A DNA stretch of 64,000 bases, taken from NCBI GenBank assembly GCA_963920665.1, contig OY987271.1, forward strand, positions 16,433,350 to 16,497,349, in the 5' to 3' direction. Position 1 is the stretch's first letter. Each line of letters opens with the position of its first letter. The translations under genes and the position numbers were made by a program. The notes beneath the pieces were generated by a model. That model had not been told where the DNA came from, did not search any database, and worked only from the letters and a program-made list of their open reading frames with translations. Source of the DNA: Straminergon stramineum (Eukaryota; Streptophyta; Bryopsida; Hypnales; Calliergonaceae). Below, piece by piece: positions 13,674-22,449 of this stretch.

Positions 13674-13877
13674 AGCTCCCGATCATTCCCCATGGTGCGG
13701 GTGCACAGACAAGCTTTAGGGACCATTTACAAAGAATGGATGGGCTTCATCTTTTGCTATATGAAAATCGACCTGAGCTCCCGATCATTCCTCATGGTTC
13801 GGGTGGCCAAATAAGTTGCAAGGACCAATTGTAGAGCATGGATGGTCTTCCATTGCCTAAAAACCGGCTAGAGCCCA
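13674..13877 (+). repeat. 102-bp tandem duplication spanning the start of the TNL relic
   Basis: AGCTCCCGATCATTCC occurs at 13674 and again at 13776, and ATGGATGG occurs at 13736 and 13838, in both cases exactly 102 bp apart. Intervening phrases (CATGGT.CGGGTG, AAG, GACCA) correspond as well, with substitutions. The second ATG is the start of the TIR-encoding frame. The first ATG opens an in-frame upstream reading frame that stops at TAG 13832-13834, three bases before the main ATG. The duplication therefore leaves a decoy start with a 32-residue product whose first residues (MDGL) echo those of the real protein. Confidence 0.75.
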
Positions 13878-14438
13878 AGCATAAGATCTTCCTCAGCCAT
13901 AGCGGCGCACAAAAAAACGTTGTGAAGCAATTGTGCAAGGATATTGAAAGATATGATAGATACCCTTTTTTTGATGTCCTTCGGACAAGTTTACCCATTG
14001 GATGTGATTTTCCAAATGCAATTTTCGAAGCGATTGAGCAATGCAAAGGTTGCAATGGTGGTTTTGTCAGAGGACTTCTTTTCCAAGACCAAGTGGCCGA
14101 TGTTGGAGTTGTCTGCTTTGGTGAAGAGGAAGAGTCATGATCCAAATTTAATTATTATGCCTATGTTCTTGGGCTTGACCCGTGAACAATGTTGTGAGAG
14201 AGCGAATCATGATCATTGGTTTTCAATTTGGGAAAGGTGGGCCAAGGAAGATCGAAGAATAATCCTTGAAGATTGGTTGGTTGTTTTCAAAGTGTTTGGA
14301 TCCATTAATAGTGTTTCTCTTTGTGGGTTGGATGAAGTGAAGTGTCGAGAAGATATTGTGGATGTTGTTTGTAAAGAAGTCCCACTAGAAACAAGGTGTG
14401 ATGATTCTCATGTCCAAGGAAGATCCCACATGTGCAAG
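13838..14438 (+). pseudogene. TNL relic exon 1: TIR domain with +1 frameshift
   Basis: Start ATG 13838 (MDGLPLPKNRLEPKHK) is followed by the TIR strand A motif KIFLSHSG and the LPIG..FP.AIFEAIEQCK segment. After TGCAAA at about 14047 one extra base shifts the frame. The TIR continues in the next frame with VAMVVLSEDFFSKTKWPMLE, which keeps the glutamate at the position of the catalytic Glu in plant TIR NADases. The domain-linking segment (IWERWAKEDRRI, VFGSINSV, DSHVQG) follows and ends at AAG before a GTATGT donor at 14439. Without the repair only about 70 residues of TIR would be made. Confidence 0.85.
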
Positions 14439-14635
14439 GTATGTAATGTGTACATTGGTTGTCAAGTTGGCATTGGCAATAGATTTAATGTGATTGTCAT
14501 ATATATGTGTTGATGGATTAGGAGGGGAGCATTACATGGCATGCACATAGAATTCAAGTCTTGCATATTTGTAATGGATTGTTGGAGCACTTTTTAGAAT
14601 TCTAGTTCCCTAACATCAAATATTCTTTTTGACAA

Positions 14636-15720
14636 ACTATTGATGAGACAATTGGAAGCATGGAGTTATCAAAATGTTATAAAGTTTGAGTATTGGGACT
14701 ATATGGAGTGGTAGGGATTGGTAAAAGCACAGTATGTATGACTTTATGCAATCACTATTTTGAAGAGTTCCATGGTCGTGTATGTCATGTTGAGTTTGGA
14801 GATAGGGATGAATTGCACATGCTCCAAGAGATATTGAAGAGACTCATGAACACCAACCTTGAGCAAATAGACAAATTCAACAAGGATGAGGTATAAGTTT
14901 TTTTTAATTTCCTATAGTTCATTTTTGTGTTCATTTAATTTCTTATGCTAACCATATATACACATTTATGCTTATATATATGTACACTATCTCATGCAAT
15001 TAGTAGTATTCAACTTAAACATATTTTATATTATTGAAAATGTTTTGTTAAAATTGTTCATTGGTATTAACTATAAATGCATCTTTTATTATTGTAGTGC
15101 AAGCGTAGAATGAAGGACATCAAGAATTACAAGATTCTATTGGCCATGGACAATGTGTTTGAATCTTATGACATAGTTGAACGACGAAATTGATATTGAG
15201 AGCAAGATTTGCAAAGAACAACATCATGATAGTGACAGCTCGTTCACTTGGAGAATTGCAAAATTTGAACCTTGAGGAGAGTGAATGTATGGAGATGCGA
15301 GAGTTAATGGTGGGTGATGCCATATCATTGTTTGTCCAAGAGGTTGCATGTGATGAGTCTACTAATGAGCATCTCATTCAACAATGTGTTGACCAATGCT
15401 ATTTTAGAAAAAGAGATGGTACAAACTTTCATTATCATCCTTTGGCATTGTGAGTGTTGGGTGGAACACTTGGGAGTGATCCAAGCCAATGGCTTGAGAA
15501 GTTGGGAGAAATTGATATTTTCAACCAATATCGAGAAAAATATGATAGGCATCCCATCTTCTCCATCTTGAGAAGAAGTTTTGATGTATTGAAGGATGAA
15601 GACAAGCTCCTCTTTATGGATGTTGCACTTGTTAACATTTTTGTTTCTCTTTATTTGCCACCCAAATATGACATCTACCATTGGTTGAGCATGATACATG
15701 GGAAAAGCATCAAATCTCGA
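14636..15720 (+). pseudogene. TNL relic exons 2-3: NB-ARC domain with two stops and a frameshift
   Basis: The P-loop reads GLYGVVGIGKST, followed by CHVEFGD and LQEILKRLMNT. Exon 2 ends at 14890 (GAG|GTATAAG) and exon 3 starts at 15098 after a TTATTGTAG acceptor. Kinase-2 is represented by ILLAMDNVF, RNBS-B by NNIMIVTARS and the GLPL region by HPLAL, directly followed by TGA and then VLGGTLG. The winged-helix part has FSILRRSFDVL and LLFMDVAL. TGA at 14687-14689 lies just before the P-loop at a position usually occupied by Arg. The exon 2 start is uncertain: the frame opens at 14636 after TTTTTGACAA, where an AG acceptor would be expected and is not present. Confidence 0.82.
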
Positions 15721-15860
15721 GTATGAAATTTGTGCTTTGTTTGGAGTTCTTTTATTTTTATGTGCTTTATGTTGTTAGTTTGGTTTTATAAGGGTTGTCC
15801 TAGGAATATTATGTAGATTGTAGAGTTTTTGAGTTTATTACATTGTATCATTTTGACTAG

Positions 15861-17651
15861 GAGATTGTTCAAATTCATGTTGATGAATTTTATGTGTTTG
15901 GAATGCAATTGAATGGTCTCAAGCGAAAATCACTCATCTAGAATGCAGAAGTATTGAACATGGGGATTGGCATTCATGATCTTTGGCAAGAATTTTGTTT
16001 CATGGAAACAAAGGTCGAAGAGTTGAAATCACAGCATTGGATCTATGAGAAGTGGAGTGGTTCTAGTGATCCAAATATTGGAGAACCTATCCTCCACATT
16101 GATGTATGGAAGAGGGTAGAAAGAGTATCAATGTTGGGGCCATTTTCGAGGACTTGCAATGTGACTTTGAATCTTAGTTGTTGCTCAAACCTTATAGCAT
16201 TGGATATAGCATATGTAAATGGAGAAGGCAATGTGTTGGACTTGAGTGGTGCATACAATCTAAGAAGTCTACAAGTATCCACAAATTCTAATTGCAAAGT
16301 ACATGGATTGGGATTGTTGAGGAACCTATGTTTACTCGAGTGGGAAGAGAGATTACCAATCAATATGGAATTTATAGAAGAAATTGGAGGGTTAACCAAC
16401 CTTCAAATCTTGAATTTAGTAAATTATTCTCATAACATCAAGAAGGTGCCAAATTTGAGCAACTTGAGTTTGTTACAATATGTGACTTTCTATGGCTTGT
16501 ATGAGGGCAATTCCATAACTTGTAGTCCAACAATGATGAATTTACAACATCTTTTTCTAGAAGATTGTAAATCTTTGCTAAGGTGCAATGGAGTAGGTGA
16601 CTTGATTGCCTTGGAAGAACTTCAAATATCTTGGTGTCCAAAGCTAGAAGAGTTGCCCAATTTAGAAGGTTTGAAAAATCTCAAGAATTTGGGCATACTA
16701 GGATGTAGCTCAATCCAAGTATTGTTGGGTGTAGGTGATTTGGCTACTTTTTTGGATCTTCAAGCATTTGGATGCAAAAATCTTAGTGAGTTGCCCGACT
16801 TGAGCAAACTCACAAACTTGCAAATTTTGGATTTAGGAACATGCTCAATTAATAAGACAATGATGGGACTTGGTGCTTTGATCCATTTACAAGATAGTGT
16901 AATCTCCATCAATGAGATGGGAGAATTCAATGACCTACAAAAATTGACCAAATTGGAATCTCTCACTATTGAGGGATGGAGTCCTCAAGGATCATCAAGT
17001 GTTGATAGCTTGGTGAATTTGGAGCATCTTCGTATTTCTAATTGCAAAGGTGTGGATATCTTGGATGGTCTCTTCAAGGTATCAAGATTGTTTGCAATTA
17101 GTATTTGGGATTGTGAATTCAAGGATTTGGCATGTTTAAGCAACTTGATTGGATTGCATGAGGTTTCTATAAGTGGATGCCTACTTTTGGAGAAATTTCT
17201 TGATATGTACAAGGTCACAAGGTTAGAGACTCTTCACATTTCTAATTGCAAGAATCTACGAGTGTGGGAAGGTTTGAGTAAATCAAGGGTAGTATCATTT
17301 GAAGAAGTAGTTGGAGTGCATTTGTGAAGGGTTGGAACTTTTCCCAACTTTCGAGATTTAGATCTCTCTGGGTTGGCAATCACGGAGTCACCTGATGTAA
17401 GCAACTTTCCCCAATTAAATAGGCTTTCGATTTCCGAATGTCCAAATTTAGTGAGGTTGACTAGCAATGGGCCATTGACCAAGTTGCAACAATTTCATGT
17501 CACCATCTGTGAAAGTTTAACAACCATCCCAAATCGAAATGGTTGCAAGCAGCTCAGAGAGGTGACTCTGTCGAGGTCTAAAGCGCAGTTGAGTATACAT
17601 GAGATGGAGAATCTTGCAACAATGTGCCTTGGAATAGTAATCGAATTGTAA
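15861..17651 (+). pseudogene. TNL relic exon 4: leucine-rich-repeat region
   Basis: After a TTTTGACTAG acceptor the frame encodes KRKSLI, a TAG stop (15939-15941), then GIHDLWQEFC, a motif at the NB-ARC to LRR transition of this receptor class. The longest open piece in the window follows (to 17324), rich in repeats of the type L..L..L.I..C..L..LP.L, with conserved Cys/Asn positions of LRRs and a period of roughly 22-24 residues. TGA at 17325-17327 interrupts it, and the same frame continues with FPQLNRLSISECPNLVRL to TAA 17649-17651. The LRR determines recognition specificity in intact receptors. Confidence 0.85.
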
Positions 17652-19417
17652 CGAGTTATGTGACTCTAGAGATTCACTTTCATTTTAGACAATATCTAAA
17701 GCTTGAGCTTACCAGTTTTGGCTTTTGAAGCATTGGATTGTAAAAATGAGCAATTTATTTTTGATACTATGATTTTTTCAACATTTGCATAGTTGTGGAT
17801 CTATTATGTTCCAATGTGTATACTTTGTTGGTGGTGAATGGTGGTTAATTTGTGGTTTGTAATTATGTTAGTATGACATGAGGTTTTTGATTTTCTTTGT
17901 TATACATCTAGGATATTAATTATAAAGACATTTTGGATTTTGTTATGATGTTTTTACATAGTACTAAGAAACTTGAAAGTAAAGCCTAGTAATTGAGTGC
18001 ATGTTGAGTTACACAAGTGGCAAACAATGTATTGGACAATGTTGAATCTTGTCATGAGTAGTATCCTTTTGAGCTATAGAAGTGGCAATACTAGAATAAG
18101 TACCTCTAACAACAAGGCTTTTGATGCAAGCAACACAAGGCCTAGTCATAGGGATATATGTATCTAAAGAAAGGCAAGAACTGTATTTGGATTTAGCGTT
18201 TCTCTTCAACTTTAGCAGCAAAGTAGTTGGGACCTTTCCAACTGATGCATACTTTTCGATGGTCAATCACTTGATTCTTAATTCCTAAATGCCTGGGGTC
18301 CTTTTGAGGTGAAGAACATTTCTTTTGAAGTGTTGTAGGTCTAATTGTCACTAAGGTATAGATATCTCAATTGTACAATCTTGTAGTGTACATGTTGTAG
18401 ATGACATCAATCAAATTTGGAGTCATTTAATTGGCCACATAGATTGAAAGATTATAAGGATTTAGTGTTGAAAAAGGAGTATGAAATTTTCATAGCAATA
18501 CATTTTGAGGTGAAATTTGATTTCTAAGCCTAATCAAATGAAAAAAAATTTTGAACTATAAAGTGCTTCGAAACCAACATAAAAACACATTGGTGAAAGA
18601 AAACATCATTCAAATGACTCATTGTCTAAAAAATGACTTTGAAATGTCAAAAAATAGCAAAAAAAGTTGCAAAAAATACACCTAAGGTTGAACCTCTTAC
18701 TAGAATGCTTCTTAGACACTTATAACTTCTAGGATTGATATGAAATTTTAAACACACCAACTAGATGAGTATGTGCAACTTTTCCCAAAAGTTATTGGAA
18801 ACAAGCACTATGTGAAGAAGAAACAAGCCACCAAAGTTCATTATCATTAGATGTTTTTTAGCAACACTAAAAGGTCATTTCAGGCTGGTTCTCCTTGTTG
18901 GAAACCAACCAGTTTAGGCCAAAATTATAAAATTATTTTAACAAATTATAATTCTTTTTTAAAATATAAAAGTTTTTAATATTTTTAAAATAATTTTATA
19001 TTACAATTTGATGTGGCCGAACTTTAGCCATATTAGTCAACTATTGTGGCTAAGTTCCCACAATCCTTGAATTTGGGGGAATTCACAAGAACTCGCAACC
19101 CTTTATAGTAGGTGGATTTCATCTAATGAATCTAAAATGTCAAAATTTGGATCTTCAAATTGCTCCCAAACATTCAAAAAACTTGGATTGGCATGGAAAA
19201 AATTCCACAATAACTAGACTTGAAGGGGAATACTACCCAACAAATTTCATTGAAAACAAACATTAGATGAAGGAGATACAAGCCCCTAAAGTTGTAACCA
19301 TCAAAATGTAGTTTGGTGAATTCAAATTGAACATGTGAACTTTGAATGGCTTCCAAATATTCTTTACATCTTAGATTGATCTAAAAATTTTACCACACAA
19401 ACTACAAAAGAAAGCTC
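17652..19417. other. Intergenic DNA downstream of the TNL relic
   Basis: No recognisable gene. The first 300 bases are AT-rich and would include the former 3' untranslated region. A minus-strand open frame at 18009-18266 (85 residues, basic, with CVACIKSLVVRG) is coding-like in composition but I cannot assign it; no support beyond openness was found. The rest is AT-rich and featureless. Confidence 0.4.
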
Positions 19418-20069
19418 AAACACTAGTAGAAAAAAGGCTATAAATGACTAGAGTTAATGACTACAAACCCAATCATTTAGGACACTTATAACTAAACTAT
19501 GACTAAAGTTTGATTTAGGGTTTGAGTCATTTCGGACAAGTCATTTCGGACATTGTAGTCATTTATTTGTAATGATTTATTTCTCATCCAACTGATGATG
19601 TGGAAGTTCGTTAGTATGTGATTATATGGGGTAGTTGACCTAGTAACTATAATTGATGACATGGTTTGTACGCGTGGAGGTTTTGGGTTGGTTGGTTTCG
19701 AAATGATGTGGCGAGCTTTGATAGCCCGATTCACATGAATTAGAAAATTTTAGATCATTTGTTAGTCATTTTGTAGTATGATTTTGGCTACACCTATCAT
19801 ACTTGAGTCATTTTTGAGTTTGTTGAAGTCATTTAGAAAGGTCTATATATCTTGAGGGAGTCATTTAGTAGTCATATGATAGTCATTATTTAGTCATTTA
19901 TATGTTGGTTACACAATAGTTGAGTAAATGACTATTGCAATCATTCATTAGTTTTCTGTAGTTGCAAACAAATAAACAAGAAGTAAGAGGATTGAAGAAT
20001 AGTTTTTAATGAATCATTTTGTATATTTATAATGTGACTACATTTTCATGACTGTATTATAATTGCATT

Positions 20070-20240
20070 GTGTTTCTAAGGGTGCAGTTTGATTGCACTA
20101 TGACTAAAATATATATGAGTGCACTCTGATTGTACTCTGATTGCACTATGATTGTACTCTGACTCTACTTTGATTGCACTATGACTGTAGTTTGATTGCA
20201 CTATAGCTAAACTATATAGAAGTGTACCAAGACTATAGTA
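20070..20240. repeat. Short repeats of a TTTGATTGCACTATGACT type inside the CACTA element
   Basis: About eight imperfect copies of an 18-20 base phrase (TTTGATTGCACTATGACT and variants with GTACTCTGATT) follow one another. They lie inside the left subterminal part of the CACTA element and probably add to its array of transposase-binding sites; this role is inferred. Confidence 0.6.
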
Positions 20241-20324
20241 TGACTATGTACTTTAACTACAATTTGCTTTGAACTTCTTCTTTTCTCCAATCCATAATCT
20301 ATTTTTGCTTCTTGGTCCATAAAA

Positions 20325-20755
20325 ACTATAGCCAACTACCAATTGAAACAACCAACAACAAAACCACAAATTAGTAAAACAACAAAATGCAAAACAACTT
20401 TCCTACAAAATTGGAAAATAACAATACAACAAATTGATAGCACAACAACAAAACAAAACAATAACATAACAACAAAACAATGATACAACAATACAACAAT
20501 AAAAGAACAACACTACAAAACAACACAACAAAAAGAAGATTGTAAACTAAGTCCTCACTTAAAAACTGTAGCCAACTACCAACTAAAACAACCAACAGCA
20601 AAACCACAAATTAGTAAAATAACAAAGCAACAAAGCAACAAAATTGCAAAACAAGAGTACAACAACAAAACACAATGACACAGCAACACAACAAAAAAAT
20701 AACAACACTACAAAACAACACAACAAAAAGAAGATTGTAAAGTAAGTCTTCACTT
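20325..20755. repeat. Duplicated AAC-rich block inside the CACTA element
   Basis: The phrase GCCAACTACCAA followed by an AACAACCAAC-rich tract occurs at 20331 and again at 20571. Each copy ends with AAAACAACACAACAAAAAGA and a GATTGTAAA.TAAGTC line (about 20520-20560 and 20713-20751). The two units differ in length because the internal CAACA/AACAAA tract has expanded or contracted. The minus-strand open frame 20371-20607, rich in Leu and Val, is only a reading of this tract. Confidence 0.72.
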
Positions 20756-21169
20756 AGGAAAATTGAAGCAAAAACAAGAAGAGAAAATGAGAAGATGTTT
20801 GAAAGTAAGAAGATAGAAGAAGAAGAAGATAAACTAAAGAGGCGGTGGCTAACCTAAACCTAACTATAAGTAAGAGAGACAAAATCTCCATCGTTCATCT
20901 ACAGTAGCTACAATTGCAATCTGCTACTGCCATGTCACAATATATTGTATGACTAAATAATGACTACACAATGATTGAAAAATGACATCATCAATGACTA
21001 ATAAGTCAGCCGCCACAAAAGTATAAAGGCGGTTGACCTAAAATGTGGTGGCTGACCTAAAATTTGAACCATCTAATTGTTGTCAAGATACAATCTAAGC
21101 CTTCCATTTGTTGCTGAGGTGAAATTTCACCCATCCAATTGAGTTTCTCTAGAAAGAAGCAATCTGATT

Positions 21170-21420
21170 CGTCCATCTAAATTGTCCATCTGATCTGTCC
21201 ATCTAAACTACCGATTAGGTCTATTTGATCCATCCATCTAAGCCGTCAATTAAGTCTTTTTGATCTATCCATCTAAGTTGTCGATTAGGTCTATTTGATC
21301 CATCCATTCGATTCATCGTATCCATCCATCTAATCCATGTGATCCATCTAATCCATGTGATCCATCTAATCCATGTGATCCATCCATGTAAGCCGTCCAT
21401 CTAGTCCATTTGCAGCTTAA
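21170..21420. repeat. Minisatellite of GATCCATCTAATCCATGT type
   Basis: A run of degenerate units containing CCATCTAA, GATCCATCCATC and TCCATGTGATCCATCTAA. Three near-perfect 18-bp units (ATCCATGTGATCCATCTA) lie in the middle, at about 21330-21385. The block lies inside the CACTA element. Confidence 0.75.
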
Positions 21421-21586
21421 TATTAAATTTAATTTCCTTAGTGGATGGTAGCCCAATATTGTTCGTCATTCCTCCATTCTACTATAGTCACTTATTGCGC
21501 TTAGTTTATGACAACAAAATTCAAGTATGACTTGATGTAATCTACATTAGCGATAGTACTACAAATTCTACAATACATAGACAAAA

Positions 21587-22446
21587 CTTTAGATGACAAC
21601 AGTTCTCATTGCTCATTTCATCTGGGCATCATCCACTACTCCTTTGAATGCTTGATAAATGAGTGCAACTTATCACACATCAACTTTGGCGACTAAACAA
21701 TGACTAGAAGTCATTTTTCAGTCATTTTCTAGTGACTAGTCATTTTTTCACTGGTTACATTTGACCCTGTTTTGTACTAGTCTTGGGCAATAGTCAAGCT
21801 GAACTCAGCATCAAGTTTGTCTTGGGTCAATTGAAGCATCTTGGTCATTTGAACAAGACGCTCATGGGTAGTAGCGAAATCAATCTCTAATTTAGGAATG
21901 TGATCAGTGGCCATGGCAACATCCCGATTCGCTCGCTTGTCTTGGGAGTTCATGAAGCATGTCGTCATCCCAACCACGCTGATGGAAACGATTGAGTGGA
22001 CTGTTAGCCAAAGAGTCGTAACTCGGCGAACCTTTAAGCTCCCATCCGTAACAATCTCCTTCACAATCCTGACTATGAAGGGATGTAACCATAAGTTCGT
22101 GTCCGTCAAAGCTATCTTCCTCACATAATGGTAGAACTTGGTGAAGATTGTCATGTAAGCAACCTGCGTGCAACAAATTGTGTTAAGCTTGCAAAATCAA
22201 GAAGCACTACTCCTAGTTAAGAAGCACTAATGCTTTGCCTCTTCTTTGCAGGGAACTTCTTAGCAAAACTTTAGATGACAACAATTCTCATTGCTCATTT
22301 CATATGGGCATCATCCACTAATCCTTTGAATGCTTGATAAATGACTGCAACTTATCACATGTCAACTTTGGCGACTAAACAATGACTAGAAGTCATTTTT
22401 CAGTCATTTTTTCACTGGTTAGATTTGACCCTATTTTCTACTAGTG
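21587..22446. repeat. Direct duplication of the CACTA right-terminal region flanking a coding-like insert
   Basis: A roughly 190-bp sequence beginning CAAAACTTTAGATGACAACA is present at about 21582-21776 and again at about 22263-22446. It includes GGGCATCATCCACTA, CTTTGAATGCTTGATAAATG, TTGGCGACTAAACAATGACT and the end TTTGACCCT.TTTT.TACTAGT. Only the second copy has the functional terminus CTACTAGTG at the element boundary; the first reads GTACTAGTC. The 21777-22262 insert between the copies holds the minus-strand reading frame. Confidence 0.8.
21777..22154 (-). CDS. Coding-like 125-residue frame inside the CACTA element, function unknown
   Basis: The minus strand is open from ATG 22154 to TAG 21777. 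The product starts MTIFTKFYHYVRKIAL, has a hydrophobic stretch around residues 50-68 (LWLTVHSIVSISVVGMTTCF) and ends in a region of heptad-like pattern (HERLVQMTKMLQLTQDKLDA) that may form a short coiled coil. Codon use and composition look more protein-like than the rest of the element. Upstream of the ATG the minus strand reads CACAATTTGTTGCACGCAG followed by an in-frame GTTGCTTAC, a plausible splice acceptor, so this may be the last exon of a longer gene. It could be a captured host gene piece or a remnant of the transposon's own second gene. I do not recognise the family. Confidence 0.4.
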   Translation of the reverse strand: MTIFTKFYHYVRKIALTDTNLWLHPFIVRIVKEIVTDGSLKVRRVTTLWLTVHSIVSISVVGMTTCFMNSQDKRANRDVAMATDHIPKLEIDFATTHERLVQMTKMLQLTQDKLDAEFSLTIAQD

Positions 22447-22449
22447 AAA

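Larger units (their letters stand above)
13838..17651 (+). pseudogene. TIR-NBS-LRR (TNL) disease-resistance gene, inactivated
   Basis: A full-length plant intracellular immune receptor relic. I see a TIR domain (13870-14150), an NB-ARC nucleotide-binding domain (14636-15720) and a leucine-rich-repeat region (about 16130-17620). Likely exons are 13838-14438, 14636-14890, 15098-15720 and 15861-17651, all joined in phase 0 with GT donors (GTATGTAA, GTATAAG, GTATGA). It is broken by a 1-base insertion near 14048, TGA at 14687-14689, a -1 frameshift between about 15140 and 15190, TGA at 15451-15453, TAG at 15939-15941 and TGA at 17325-17327. In each case the expected family motif resumes directly after the lesion. 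TNLs act as NAD-consuming switches that trigger cell death on pathogen detection; this copy cannot make the full protein. Fragments such as the LRR frame remain long, so inactivation may be recent in evolutionary terms. Confidence 0.9.
19421..22446. mobile_element. CACTA (En/Spm-type) DNA transposon, 3026 bp, non-autonomous
   Basis: The left end is CACTAGTAGAAAAAAGG and the reverse complement of the right end is CACTAGTAGAAAATAGGG, the CACTA signature. AAA lies directly outside both ends (19418-19420 and 22447-22449), matching the 3-bp target duplication of this superfamily. Both subterminal regions are packed with short GTCATTT/AATGACT repeats in both directions, as expected for transposase-binding subterminal repeats. 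The interior has AAC-rich repeats, a minisatellite and one 125-residue minus-strand frame, but no TNPD-type transposase domain that I can see, so movement would need an enzyme from elsewhere. Confidence 0.9.

Noticed and set aside
18009..18266. Minus-strand frame of 85 residues with CVACIKSLVVRG
   Set aside because: It looks somewhat protein-like but no family, splice context or start signal supports it; left as unassigned intergenic sequence.
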